A stretch of DNA of 46,444 nucleotides from JBDSKH01 sp050245915 (GCA_050245915.1 JBFWWZ010000018.1:1-46444), one strand, 5' to 3'. Shown: positions 25,484 through 33,841, numbered from the stretch's first letter. Program-made: numbers and translations. The notes: a model not told the origin generated them from the sequence alone.

Positions 25484-26988
25484 ACCCCGAGAACCTCGCC
25501 GACGGGGAATGGCACCGGCTGCATCCCGCCACCCCGCTCTTGCGCGGCGGGATCGCGTTCATCGCGATCCTCGGCATCGTCATCGCGAACCTGCGCGAAC
25601 GCCTCCTCGAGCTGTTCATCCCCGGCACCGAGGCCCCGGGCGACCCGATCGACGCGATCGTCGACCGCGGGCTCGTCCCGCTGGCGCTCGGTGCCGTCGT
25701 GGTGCTGCTGCTGCTCTGCATCGCCGGCTTCTACCTGTCGTGGCGGATGCACACGTTCCGCATCACCGACGAGCTCGTCGAGGTGCGCAGCGGCATCCTG
25801 TTCCGCACGCACCGCAAAGCCCGTCTCGACCGCATCCAGGGCATCAACATCGTGCGGCCGCTGTTCGCGCGCGTGTTCGGCGCCGCGCGGCTCGAGATCA
25901 CGGGCGCGGGGGCGGATTCGAATGTGCAACTGGCCTACCTCGGGAGCGCGCGTGCCGACGAGCTGCGCCGCGACATCCTGACCCTCGCCTCGGGCAGCCG
26001 GGTGGAGGCGTCCGCAGCGGTCGCCCGCCCCCAGGCCCCGGGCGGGATCGTCGGGCAGCGCGTCGCCGAGTTCGTCGCCCCCGAACTCGACCCGTCGCTC
26101 GCGGCACCCGAGTCGGTCGTCGCCATGCACCCCGGGCGGCTCATCGCGTCGACGGTGCTGAGCTCGAGCACCCTGTTCTTCGTCGTGCTGCTCGGCGTCG
26201 CCGCCGCGATGATCATCGTCTGGGATGCGTTCGGGCTGCTGTTCGGGGTCATCCCGCTGCTGTTCGGCCTCGGCTCGTATCTGGTGAACCGCATCGTGAA
26301 ATCGCTGCGGTACACGATCGCCGGCACCCCCGACGGCGTACGCGTCGGGTACGGGCTGCTCTCGACCAGCAATGAGACCCTGCCGCCGGGGCGCATCCAC
26401 TCGATCTCGATCAGCCAGGAACTGCTCTGGCGGCCCTTCGACTGGTGGGAGGTGAAGGTGAACCGCGCGGGCAAATCGTCGGCACAGGGTGCGGCGGGGC
26501 AGCAGAACACGACGATCCTGCCGATCGGCAGCCGGGCCGAAGTGTTCAAGGTGCTCGAACTGGTGCTGCCGGGCCTGGTGGACGAGCAGACCCGCGCGAT
26601 CGTCGAGGCCGGGCTCGCGCGCGCGAAACCGGACGACGGGTTCACGACGTCTCCCCGCCGGGCGGTGGTGCTGCGCTGGTTCTCGTGGCGTCGCAACGGC
26701 TTCGCGCTGCGACCCGACGCGGTGATCCTGCGCCGGGGTGCGATCTGGCGGGAACTGGTCGTCGTCCCCGCCGCGCGCATGCAGAGCGTGTCGCTGCGTC
26801 AAGGTCCGCTGCAGCGCGCGCTGCGGCTCGCGGGGGTGCACGTCCACACGGTGGCGGGCCCGATCAGCGCGCGTCTGGGTGCCCTGGATGCCGGGGATGC
26901 ATCCGGATTCTTCCGTGACGTCGCGCGCACCGCGATCGGCGCCGCCGTCGCAGACCGCACGCATCGCTGGCGCGGAGCAACCGGGTGA
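25480..26988 (+). CDS. bacterial PH-domain membrane protein, YdbT-like
   Basis: A 502-aa partner of the preceding gene, with three bPH_2 repeats between pairs of transmembrane helices. Each repeat shows the family pattern: FRITDELVEVRSGILFRTHRKARLDRIQGINI; GTPDGVRVGYGLLSTSNETLPPGRIHSISI; and LRPDAVILRRGAIWRELVVVPAARMQSV. The two proteins likely form one membrane complex. It is coupled to the downstream oxidoreductase-like gene by GTGA. Confidence 0.88.
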   Translation: MNPENLADGEWHRLHPATPLLRGGIAFIAILGIVIANLRERLLELFIPGTEAPGDPIDAIVDRGLVPLALGAVVVLLLLCIAGFYLSWRMHTFRITDELVEVRSGILFRTHRKARLDRIQGINIVRPLFARVFGAARLEITGAGADSNVQLAYLGSARADELRRDILTLASGSRVEASAAVARPQAPGGIVGQRVAEFVAPELDPSLAAPESVVAMHPGRLIASTVLSSSTLFFVVLLGVAAAMIIVWDAFGLLFGVIPLLFGLGSYLVNRIVKSLRYTIAGTPDGVRVGYGLLSTSNETLPPGRIHSISISQELLWRPFDWWEVKVNRAGKSSAQGAAGQQNTTILPIGSRAEVFKVLELVLPGLVDEQTRAIVEAGLARAKPDDGFTTSPRRAVVLRWFSWRRNGFALRPDAVILRRGAIWRELVVVPAARMQSVSLRQGPLQRALRLAGVHVHTVAGPISARLGALDAGDASGFFRDVARTAIGAAVADRTHRWRGATG

Positions 26989-27710
26989 CGCCGTCGGAAC
27001 GCTCCGGCCGGCTCGGGGTCGGGATCATCGGAGCCGGCCGGGTGGGGCCCGTGATCGGCGCGGCCCTCGGCGGTGCGGGGCACGCTGTCGTCGGCATCAG
27101 CGCCGTCTCGCAGAGCGCCCGCGACCGGGCCGACGCGATCCTGCCGGGGGTTCCGGTGCTCGACGTGCCGACCATCGTGGAGCGCAGCGAACTCGTGGTG
27201 ATCGCCGTCCCCGCGGACCAGCTGCCCGACCTCGTGTCGGGGCTCGCCGCCACCGGCGCCTGGCAGCCGGGACAGCTCGTGGTGCACACCGCACCGGGTC
27301 TCGGGACCGCGGTGCTCGCTCCCGCGCTCGCGGCCGGTGCGATCCCGCTGGCGATCTCGCCGGCGATGGCGTTCACCGGCACCTCGATCGACCTGGTGCG
27401 GCTGCGGGAATCGTGGTGCGCCGTCACCGCCCCCGGCCCGGTGCTGCCGATCGCGCAGGCCCTCGTCGTCGAGATGGGCGCCGAGCCGGTGGTCGTCGCC
27501 GACGGCGACCGCGCCGCCTACGCGGACGCCCTCGCCGCCGCCTCCGAGTTCTCGACCGCGGTGATCTCGCAGGCCGCCGGAACGCTGCGCGGGCTGGGGA
27601 TCGAGCACCCTGGCCGGGTGCTCGGATCCCTCGTGCGCTCCTCCGTCGAGAACGCGCTCGCGGCCGCCGAGACGGACGCCGCCGTCCCACCCGGTAGCAT
27701 CGCCGGGTGA
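26985..27710 (+). CDS. Rossmann-fold DUF2520 protein
   Basis: A 241-aa cytosolic dehydrogenase-like protein: an N-terminal Rossmann domain (LGVGIIGAGRVGPVIGAALGGAG, then VIAVPADQLPDLV) and a C-terminal helical DUF2520 domain (ISPAMAFTGTSIDL ... EMGAEPVVVADGDRAAYADALAAASEF). This layout resembles 6-phosphogluconate and ketopantoate reductases. In actinobacteria it is typically directly upstream of panC, as here (GTGA overlap), which suggests a pantothenate-pathway step, possibly ketopantoate reduction. This is inference. Confidence 0.88.
   Translation: MTPSERSGRLGVGIIGAGRVGPVIGAALGGAGHAVVGISAVSQSARDRADAILPGVPVLDVPTIVERSELVVIAVPADQLPDLVSGLAATGAWQPGQLVVHTAPGLGTAVLAPALAAGAIPLAISPAMAFTGTSIDLVRLRESWCAVTAPGPVLPIAQALVVEMGAEPVVVADGDRAAYADALAAASEFSTAVISQAAGTLRGLGIEHPGRVLGSLVRSSVENALAAAETDAAVPPGSIAG
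27695..27700 (+). promoter_or_regulatory. internal leaderless promoter of panC
   Basis: TAGCAT lies six bases before the panC GTG at 27707, inside the 3' end of the DUF2520 gene, giving panC-lysS a possible separate promoter. Confidence 0.45.
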
Positions 27711-28546
27711 CCAGACCCGTCGTGATCTCGACGATCGCCGAGATGCGCGCCGCGGTCGCCGGCACCGAGGTCGCACTCGTTCCGACGATGGGTGCGCTGC
27801 ACGAGGGTCACCTGGCGCTGGTCGCCCGTGCCGCTCAGCTCGCGCCGACCGTCGTGGTGTCGATCTTCGTGAACCCGCTGCAGTTCGGCGCGAATGAGGA
27901 TCTGGCGAAGTACCCTCGCGATCTCGACGCCGACCTCGACGCGCTCGCGCCGCACGGCGTCGCCTACGTTTTCGCACCGGGTGTCGAGCAGATGTATCCC
28001 GACGGCGGCACCCAGGTGAAGGTCACCGGCGGCAAGGTCGCCGAACTCTACGAGGGGCGCTCGCGGCCCGGGCATTTCGACGGCGTTCTGACCGTGGTCG
28101 CGAAGCTGCTCGGCATCGTCCAGCCGACGCATGTGGTGTTCGGGCAGAAGGACGCCCAGCAGGTCTTCCTCGTGCAGCGCATGGTGCTCGACCTCGACAT
28201 CCCGACCCAGGTGGATGTCGTGGAGACCGTGCGAGCGGCGGACGGTCTCGCCCTGTCGAGCCGCAACCGATACCTCGACGGTCATGCGAGAGCGGCGGCG
28301 CTGGCGCTGAGCCGTGCGCTGGAAGCGGCCGCGTCATCCGCCGATCGGGGCATCGATGCTGTGCTGGCCGCGGCGCAGTCGGTGCTGATGGATGAGGACC
28401 TCGTTAAGCTGGACTACCTGAAGGTCGTGAACCCGAAGACCTTCCAGCCCGTCGACGACGACTACCGCGGACCGGCGCGCGTCCTCATCGCCGCGACGGT
28501 CGGCGAGACGCGGTTGATCGACAACGACTCCATCTACCTGAACTGA
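27707..28546 (+). CDS. panC: pantothenate synthetase
   Basis: A 279-aa ATP-dependent ligase of pantoate and beta-alanine. Signatures: VPTMGALHEGHLALV (HxGH nucleotide motif), SIFVNPLQFGANEDLAKYPR, YEGRSRPGHFDGVLTVVAKLL, FGQKDAQQ (KMSKS-region counterpart) and LALSSRNRYL. panD and coaX, often between panC and lysS in actinobacteria, are absent: lysS begins five bases after the panC stop. Confidence 0.97.
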   Translation: MTRPVVISTIAEMRAAVAGTEVALVPTMGALHEGHLALVARAAQLAPTVVVSIFVNPLQFGANEDLAKYPRDLDADLDALAPHGVAYVFAPGVEQMYPDGGTQVKVTGGKVAELYEGRSRPGHFDGVLTVVAKLLGIVQPTHVVFGQKDAQQVFLVQRMVLDLDIPTQVDVVETVRAADGLALSSRNRYLDGHARAAALALSRALEAAASSADRGIDAVLAAAQSVLMDEDLVKLDYLKVVNPKTFQPVDDDYRGPARVLIAATVGETRLIDNDSIYLN

Positions 28547-28551
28547 GCCAC

Positions 28552-30054
28552 ATGACCGACAACCCGGTGGTCGAGCCCGTCGAGACCGACAACGAGCAGC
28601 GCGACGTGCGCCTCGCGAAGCGCGAGCGCCTGCTCGCCGAGGGCGAGGCGTACCCGGTCGACGTCGCCGTCACCCACTCGATCCCCGAGGTGCGCGCCGA
28701 GTGGGGACACCTGCAGGCCGACGACACCACCGGCGTGACGGTGTCGATCGCCGGACGCGTGGTGTTCGCCCGCAACACCGGCAAGCTCTGCTTCGCGACC
28801 CTGCAGTCGGGTGACGGCAGCCGCATCCAGGTCATGATCTCGCTGGCGGAGGTCGGCGAGGAGTCGCTGGAGCGCTGGAAAGAGCTCGTCGACCTCGGCG
28901 ACATCGTGCAGGTCGAGGGCGAGGTGATCTCGTCGAAGCGCGGCGAGCTGAGCGTGCTCGCCGGCACCTGGAAGGTCGCGGCGAAGGCGCTGCTGCCGCT
29001 GCCGAACCTCTACGAGGGCACCGAGCTCAGCGACGAGACCCGCGTGCGCCAGCGCTACCTCGACCTGATCACGCGCGAACAGGCCCGCCTCAACGTGCGC
29101 AACCGTGCGGCGATCAACGCGAGCATCCGGCAGACGCTGACCGGCCACGGCTTCCTCGAGATCGAGACGCCGATGCTGCAGACCATGCACGGCGGCGCGA
29201 GCGCCCGGCCGTTCATCACGCACTCCAACGACCTCGACATGGACCTCTTCCTGCGCATCGCGCCGGAACTGTATCTGAAGCGCGCGGTCGTCGGCGGCAT
29301 CGAGCGCGTCTTCGAGATCAACCGCAACTTCCGCAACGAGGGGGTGGATGCCACCCACAATCCCGAGTTCGCCATGCTCGAGGCGTACCAGGCCTACGGC
29401 GACTACAACACGATCGGCGACCTGACGAAGGAGATGGTGCAGAACGCCGCCCTCGCGGTCGCCGGCTCGCACGTCGTCACCCTCGTCGACGGCAGTACGT
29501 TCGACTTCGGCGGCGAGTGGCCGAGCATCTCGATGTACGATTCGCTCTCGCAGGCGGTCGGCAGCGAGGTGACGCCGCAGACGCCGCTCGACGAACTCGA
29601 GAAGCTGGCGGCCGAGTCCGAGGTCGAGGTGAAGATCCCCACCCACGGCAAGTACATCGAAGAGCTGTGGGAGCACCACGTCTCGGCGTCGATCCTCGAC
29701 CGGCCGACGTTCGTGCGCGACTTCCCCGTCGACACCAGCCCGCTGGTGCGCGACCACCGCACCATCGATGGCGTCGTCGAGAAGTGGGATCTCTACGTGC
29801 GCGGGTTCGAGCTCGCCACGGGGTACTCCGAGCTGGTGGACCCGGTGATCCAGCGTCAGCGGTTCATCGACCAGGCGAAGCTCGGCGCGCGCGGCGATGT
29901 GGAGGCGATGCGCCTCGACGAGGACTTCCTGCGCGCGATGGAGCACGGCATGCCCCCGATGGGCGGCATGGGCATGGGCATCGACCGGCTGATGGTCGCG
30001 CTCACCGGTCTCGGCGGCCTGCGCGAGACCGTGCTGTTCCCTCTGGTGAAATAG
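28552..30054 (+). CDS. lysS: lysyl-tRNA synthetase (class II)
   Basis: A 500-aa class II enzyme charging tRNA-Lys. The N-terminal OB-fold anticodon domain includes VSIAGRVVFARNTGKLCFATLQ. The catalytic domain has motif 1 region FLEIETPML, motif 2 FEINRNFRNEGVDATHNPEF and motif 3 GMGIDRLMVALT. The first 14 residues (MTDNPVVEPVETDN) precede the conserved RLAKRERLLAEG and are partly encoded by a variant of the dispersed repeat, so the family core starts about residue 20. Probably co-transcribed with panC. Confidence 0.97.
   Translation: MTDNPVVEPVETDNEQRDVRLAKRERLLAEGEAYPVDVAVTHSIPEVRAEWGHLQADDTTGVTVSIAGRVVFARNTGKLCFATLQSGDGSRIQVMISLAEVGEESLERWKELVDLGDIVQVEGEVISSKRGELSVLAGTWKVAAKALLPLPNLYEGTELSDETRVRQRYLDLITREQARLNVRNRAAINASIRQTLTGHGFLEIETPMLQTMHGGASARPFITHSNDLDMDLFLRIAPELYLKRAVVGGIERVFEINRNFRNEGVDATHNPEFAMLEAYQAYGDYNTIGDLTKEMVQNAALAVAGSHVVTLVDGSTFDFGGEWPSISMYDSLSQAVGSEVTPQTPLDELEKLAAESEVEVKIPTHGKYIEELWEHHVSASILDRPTFVRDFPVDTSPLVRDHRTIDGVVEKWDLYVRGFELATGYSELVDPVIQRQRFIDQAKLGARGDVEAMRLDEDFLRAMEHGMPPMGGMGMGIDRLMVALTGLGGLRETVLFPLVK
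28565..28589 (+). repeat. variant of the dispersed repeat at the lysS 5' end
   Basis: GGTGGTCGAGCCCGTCGAGA matches the reverse orientation of the repeat (GTCGAGCCTGTCGAGA) with one change. It is read as VVEPVET in the lysS frame. Confidence 0.7.
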
Positions 30055-30058
30055 ACCC

Positions 30059-30208
30059 ATGTCCCTGCCCCCGCTTCCGCCGTCGAACAAGAAGCCGGAC
30101 CCGCGCGTCCCCACCTGGCGACGCGTCGCCATCTGGGTGATCGTCGGCGGGATCGGGCTCTACCTGCTGATCTCCGGGATCGTGGGCATCGTCGCGAAGG
30201 GCGGCTGA
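30059..30208 (+). CDS. 49-aa single-helix membrane protein
   Basis: ATG four bases after the lysS stop opens a short frame: a Pro/Lys-rich N-terminus (MSLPPLPPSNKKPDPRVP), TWRRVAIW, then one transmembrane helix (VIVGGIGLYLLISGIVGIVA) and KGG. The stop overlaps the start of the next tiny gene (TGATG). The amphipathic basic-then-hydrophobic layout and coupling to lysS argue it is translated. Family unknown. Confidence 0.6.
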   Translation: MSLPPLPPSNKKPDPRVPTWRRVAIWVIVGGIGLYLLISGIVGIVAKGG

Positions 30209-30300
30209 TGGACCGCCGCACCTCGCGCCTCATCGCGATCGCCGGCCTCATCGTCATCCTGGCGGTGGTGATCGTCGTCGTGATCGTGCGCGTAGCCTAG
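30208..30300 (+). CDS. 30-aa single-helix membrane peptide
   Basis: Coupled to the 49-aa gene by a one-base overlap: MDRRTSRLIAIAGLIVILAV followed by VIVVVIVRVA. It is a basic start plus a single hydrophobic helix. Its end overlaps the TAGCCT -10 box of the next gene. Function unknown; it could be a membrane microprotein or non-functional. Confidence 0.45.
   Translation: MDRRTSRLIAIAGLIVILAVVIVVVIVRVA
30293..30298 (+). promoter_or_regulatory. -10 box of the 61-aa membrane protein gene
   Basis: TAGCCT is six bases before ATG 30305, the leaderless arrangement, and overlaps the TAG stop region of the preceding micro-ORF. Confidence 0.5.
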
Positions 30301-30304
30301 AAGC

Positions 30305-30490
30305 ATGCCCGCCGACACCGTCACCGCGATCCTGTTCTCGCTCGCGCCGACGATCCTGATCGGCCTGGTGTTCTGGTTCATCATGCGCGCCATCGTCCGG
30401 TCCGACCGCAACGAGCGCGCCGCCTACGCGAAGATCGAGGCGGAGGAGCGGGCGAAGCTCGCTACTCGCGAGGACGAAGCCGCACGTTAG
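30305..30490 (+). CDS. 61-aa membrane protein
   Basis: One transmembrane helix (AILFSLAPTILIGLVFWFIMRAI) followed by a charged, helical cytoplasmic tail (VRSDRNERAAYAKIEAEERAKLATREDEAAR). Similar short membrane proteins with an FWFIMRxIxRxDRxER pattern are common in Microbacteriaceae; function unknown. Its 3' end overlaps the convergent pirin gene by 29 bases. Confidence 0.75.
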   Translation: MPADTVTAILFSLAPTILIGLVFWFIMRAIVRSDRNERAAYAKIEAEERAKLATREDEAAR

Positions 30491-31424
30491 GCAGCACGGG
30501 CGCCGGCAGGGCGCTCCCGTCGTAGCCGGTCAGCTCGCCGAAGCGGCCGTCGCTGTTCGCGCCGGCGATGACCTCCGCCTGCCACTGCTCGCGGAACGCG
30601 ACGACTTCTTCGTGGCTGCGGCCGACGAAGTTCCACCACATCACGATCTGCTCGTTCAGCGGCTCCCCGCCGATCAGCAGCGCGCGCAGTGGAGCGTCTC
30701 CGGCCTCGATGCGCAGCTCCGTGGATCCGGTGGGGACGACCCCGAGGTGGGCTGCAGGGACGGTGACGCCCTGCAGGGTGGGGGCCCCGGCATCCACCAC
30801 CAGCCCGTACTCGAAGGCCGGGTCGGCCGGGATGCTGACCCGCCCCCCGGCGGGGATGTCGACCTGGGCGCCGATCAGCTTCGTGAACGTCGTCACCGTC
30901 GACAGTTCGCCGATGAACACGTGCAGGGTCGCGTCGTCGATCCGCGTGGGCTGGGGCGCGTAGGTCTCGAAGAACGGGGCCACGTCGCGGGACGCGTCCG
31001 GCAGCGCGATCCAGAGCTGCACCCCGTGCAGTTCGCGCGCGTCCTCGGTCGAGACCTCCGAGTGCTGGATGCCGCGGCCGGCCGTCATCAGATTGACCTG
31101 CGTCGGGCGCACCAGGGCATGGTGCCCCGCCGAGTCGCGGTGCTCGATCTCGCCGCGATACAGCCAGCTGACCGTCTGCAACCCGGTGTGCGGATGCGGT
31201 GGCGTGTCCATGGTGCGCGCGTGCGGCGCCGGCGTCGGGCCGTAGGAGTCGACGAAGCACCACGCGCCGACAAGGCTGCGCGCCCGCTGCGGAAGCGCTC
31301 GCCGCACCATCAGCGCCCGCGGCCCCCCGAGCGGCACCTCCCGGGGCTCGAGGATCTCGACCCCGCCGGCGGTCGCAGGCTCGCGCAGCAGCACCTCCGC
31401 CGGATCCTTCTCGAGGTTGCTCAC
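30462..31424 (-). CDS. pirin-family cupin protein
   Basis: A 320-aa bicupin. The N-terminal pirin domain contains HPHTGLQTVSWLYRGEIEHRDS (metal-binding His cluster), TAGRGIQHSEVS and LHGVQLWIALP, followed by a second cupin and pirin_C (AAHLGVVPTGSTELRIEAG ... GGEPLNEQIVMWWNFVG). Pirins bind iron; bacterial members include quercetinases and redox-linked regulators, so the role here is open. GTG at 31424 is chosen because minus-strand TAGCGT (31437-31432) is seven bases upstream and overlaps the alternative GTG at 31433. Confidence 0.93.
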   Translation of the reverse strand: MSNLEKDPAEVLLREPATAGGVEILEPREVPLGGPRALMVRRALPQRARSLVGAWCFVDSYGPTPAPHARTMDTPPHPHTGLQTVSWLYRGEIEHRDSAGHHALVRPTQVNLMTAGRGIQHSEVSTEDARELHGVQLWIALPDASRDVAPFFETYAPQPTRIDDATLHVFIGELSTVTTFTKLIGAQVDIPAGGRVSIPADPAFEYGLVVDAGAPTLQGVTVPAAHLGVVPTGSTELRIEAGDAPLRALLIGGEPLNEQIVMWWNFVGRSHEEVVAFREQWQAEVIAGANSDGRFGELTGYDGSALPAPVLPNVRLRPRE

Positions 31425-31431
31425 GCGCCTC

Positions 31432-31437
31432 ACGCTA
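31432..31437 (-). promoter_or_regulatory. -10 box of the pirin gene
   Basis: Minus-strand TAGCGT, seven bases before GTG 31424, leaderless type. It decides the start codon, since it overlaps the upstream candidate GTG. Confidence 0.5.
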
Positions 31438-31517
31438 CCCGCGCGGTCCGCCGCGCGCTGTTCCGTCGCGAATTGCGGTCACGGGGCGCGCATGACAGCA
31501 GTTTGCGACGGATGAGT

Positions 31518-32771
31518 TCAGCGCAGCACCGCGGTCAGCTCCTCGAGCAGCCGGTCGGCGTCCGCGTCGGAGAACGGCAGCGGAGGTCGGATTTTCAGCG
31601 TCGCGTTGTCCGGTCCGGAGGCGGCGAGCAGCACCCGACGCTCCCGCAGCGCGTTGACCACGTCGAGCGTGAACGGCTCATCGGGCAGGTCGACGCCGAC
31701 GAACAGGCCGGCCCCGCGCACCTCCCGCACGTTCGGCATCCCGCGGATTCCGTCCGCGAGTCGTGCGCCGACGCGGGCCGCGTTCCCGATCAGCTGCTCG
31801 TCCTCGAGCACGTCGAGCACCGCCGACGCCGCGGCGATCGACACGGTGTTGCCCCCGAACGTGTTGAAGTACCGGCTCTGCGCAGCGAACGCGGCAACCA
31901 CCGAAGCCCTGCCGGCCAGCCCGGCGACCGGATGCCCGTTGCCCATCGGCTTGCCCATCGTGACGAGGTCGGGCGCGAGCCCGTGCCGCGCGTACCCCCA
32001 CATCCCGGAGCCGAGGCGCCCGAACCCGGGCTGGACCTCGTCCGCGATGAAGAGCCCGCCGGCGGCTCGCACCGCGTCGACGGCATCCGCGAAACCCGGC
32101 ACGTCGGGGAAGACGCCGTCGCTGGCGAACACGGTGTCGACGATGAGGGCGGCGGGACGGAGCCCCGCCTCGGCGAGCGACTCGATCCCCGCGCGCACCC
32201 CGGCGGCGAAATCGCGACACGGGGCGGGTGGGGGCACGAGGCGCACCCAGGGCGCCACGGCATCCGGACCCACCAGCGACGGCGAGAACGCCGCCACCTC
32301 CGCGGTGACCCCGTGATACGCGTAGGAGGTGACGAGCACCCCGGTCGCGCCGGTCGCCGCGCGGGCGATGCGCAGCGCCAGGTCGTTCGCCTCCGACCCG
32401 GTGCAGGTGAACATCACGTGCGCCTCGCCCAGCTCGGGCATGGTCGCGAGCAGGCGCTCGGCATACGCGACCGTCGGCTCGGACAGGTACCGCGTGTGCG
32501 TGTTGAGCCGCGCCGCCTGCTCCGCGATCGCGGCCACCACCCGCGGGTGCGCGTGGCCGACGGACGGGACGTTGTTGTACGCGTCGAGGTAGTCGTTGCC
32601 GTCCGCGTCGAAAAGGTGCGCGCCCTCACCGCGCACGAACTCGAGCGGCTCGCGGTAGAAAAGCCGGTACGCGGGGCCGAGGGCCGCTGCGCGGCGGCGG
32701 ACGAGTTCCGCGGTGCGCGGGTCGAGCTCGCCCGCGCGGGCCGGGTCGAAATAGCTGGTGGGTCCGATCAT
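31518..32771 (-). CDS. class-III aminotransferase-fold PLP enzyme, probable ammoniophospholyase
   Basis: A 417-aa fold-type I PLP enzyme. Landmarks: YLDAYNNVPSVGHAHPRVVAAI, CTGSEANDLALRIAR, FIADEVQPGFGRLG (D binding the pyridine N) and the PLP lysine in TMGKPMGNGHPVAG. ATG 32771 overlaps the stop of the upstream kinase gene (TGATG), so the two are co-translated; the longer frame to 32981 is a shadow. The opening YNNVPSVGHAHP and the kinase partner resemble the animal pair hydroxylysine kinase plus AGXT2L-type phospholyase, where the PLP enzyme removes phosphate and ammonia from a phosphorylated amino-alcohol. Alternatively a general amine transaminase. Confidence 0.88.
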   Translation of the reverse strand: MIGPTSYFDPARAGELDPRTAELVRRRAAALGPAYRLFYREPLEFVRGEGAHLFDADGNDYLDAYNNVPSVGHAHPRVVAAIAEQAARLNTHTRYLSEPTVAYAERLLATMPELGEAHVMFTCTGSEANDLALRIARAATGATGVLVTSYAYHGVTAEVAAFSPSLVGPDAVAPWVRLVPPPAPCRDFAAGVRAGIESLAEAGLRPAALIVDTVFASDGVFPDVPGFADAVDAVRAAGGLFIADEVQPGFGRLGSGMWGYARHGLAPDLVTMGKPMGNGHPVAGLAGRASVVAAFAAQSRYFNTFGGNTVSIAAASAVLDVLEDEQLIGNAARVGARLADGIRGMPNVREVRGAGLFVGVDLPDEPFTLDVVNALRERRVLLAASGPDNATLKIRPPLPFSDADADRLLEELTAVLR

Positions 32772-33673
32772 CAGGTCTCCTTCATGATCTCGCGCAGCTT
32801 CGCGTCGTTCTCGGTGTAGAACTCGCGCAGTTCCGGGTCGTCGTCGCCGTGCAGCGCGCGGTTGATCACCGTGCGCATGACGGTGCGCGCCGCGATCAGC
32901 ATCGGCAGCTGGGCCAGCTCGTCGCCGGTCAGCGGCACGCTCTCGAGGTACCCGCTCGTGAACGCGTCGACGTCGGGCCACAGGTAGGTGAGCGACACGG
33001 CGAGGTTGCTGACGCGCGGCGAGTGAACCGCATCGCCGAAATCCAGGATGCCGGCGAGCCGGCCGGGCGCGGACGGATCGACGAGCAGATTCCCGGGATG
33101 CCCGTCGTTGTGGATCACCTGATGCGGAAGCCGTGCGAGCGCGGGGAGCGTGTCCGCCTCGAACCGCTCGAGCACCGCGACGTGAACGGGGTCGGAGATG
33201 TGGTTCCGCAGCTCGGGGAGGCGGGGGATGTCCCAGGCCAGCGCACGGTGCGCGCCGGGGTGATCGAAACCGGCGAGGGCCTCGTTCAGGCGCCCCAGCA
33301 TCCTGCCCGCATCGTGCCAGAACCCGGGTGCGAGGTCGTGGTCGTCGACGAGGTCGCCGCCGACCCAGGTGAGCACCCGCGCGACCCGGCCGCCGATCAG
33401 CACCGACGGTCCGACGACGCGCTGCACGGGGATGCCGGGGTCCGCCACCTCGACGTGCCGGAGCGCCGCCGACTGCATCTCGATCACCTGGGGATCGTCG
33501 GACGGGTGCGCGATCTTGATCAGCACGTCGCCTGCCCGGAACGTGTCATCCCGCTCGGTGTCGAGCCGCGTCAGTTCCACGCCTTCGATGCCCCAGTGCT
33601 CGCGCAGCGCCTCCGCCACCACGTCGGCGGAGAGGTGCTCGAACGGCTCGGTCAGGCCGTCGAGCAGGTCCAT
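32771..33673 (-). CDS. APH/choline-kinase-like phosphotransferase (hydroxylysine-kinase-like)
   Basis: A 300-aa small-molecule kinase. Signatures: VLIKIAHPSDDPQVIEMQSAAL (ATP lysine and glutamate), the Brenner motif HQVIHNDGHPGNLLVD with catalytic D, and ILDFGDAVHSPRVSNLAV (metal-binding DFGD). It resembles hydroxylysine kinase and homoserine-kinase-like enzymes more than drug-resistance kinases. It is transcribed first in a two-gene operon with the PLP enzyme; together they probably phosphorylate and then eliminate phosphate from an amino-alcohol. ATG is six bases after minus-strand TAGCAT. Confidence 0.88.
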   Translation of the reverse strand: MDLLDGLTEPFEHLSADVVAEALREHWGIEGVELTRLDTERDDTFRAGDVLIKIAHPSDDPQVIEMQSAALRHVEVADPGIPVQRVVGPSVLIGGRVARVLTWVGGDLVDDHDLAPGFWHDAGRMLGRLNEALAGFDHPGAHRALAWDIPRLPELRNHISDPVHVAVLERFEADTLPALARLPHQVIHNDGHPGNLLVDPSAPGRLAGILDFGDAVHSPRVSNLAVSLTYLWPDVDAFTSGYLESVPLTGDELAQLPMLIAARTVMRTVINRALHGDDDPELREFYTENDAKLREIMKET

Positions 33674-33679
33674 GCCCCG

Positions 33680-33685
33680 ATGCTA
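33680..33685 (-). promoter_or_regulatory. -10 box of the kinase/PLP-enzyme operon
   Basis: Minus-strand TAGCAT, six bases before the kinase ATG at 33673. Confidence 0.5.
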
Positions 33686-33795
33686 GGAGACGGGCGGCCG
33701 TCCGCGGACGACGAGCAGGATGATTACGACACCGAGGCCCTCGGCCGGGTCTGGTTGTCGACGATCAACACGGATCCAGGGGATCGGGACGTGGT

Positions 33796-33809
33796 GGGGG
33801 ATATCCCCC
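33796..33809. promoter_or_regulatory. perfect 14-bp palindrome in the clpC upstream region
   Basis: GGGGGATATCCCCC lies between the divergent kinase and clpC genes, about 110 bases before the kinase start and 130 bases before clpC. Possible operator; protein unknown. Confidence 0.35.
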
Positions 33810-33841
33810 TGAATCAGTGGAGATATTCGACGGCCGCGGTC

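Noticed and set aside
32771..33673. Aminoglycoside-resistance gene
   Set aside because: It shares only the general APH fold; operon pairing with a PLP enzyme and sequence style favour metabolic substrates.
33686..33805. Small minus-strand frame ending GLGVVIILLVVRGRPPVS between the kinase and clpC
   Set aside because: It looks like a membrane helix, but there is no usable start codon before an upstream in-frame stop, so it is at most a relic.
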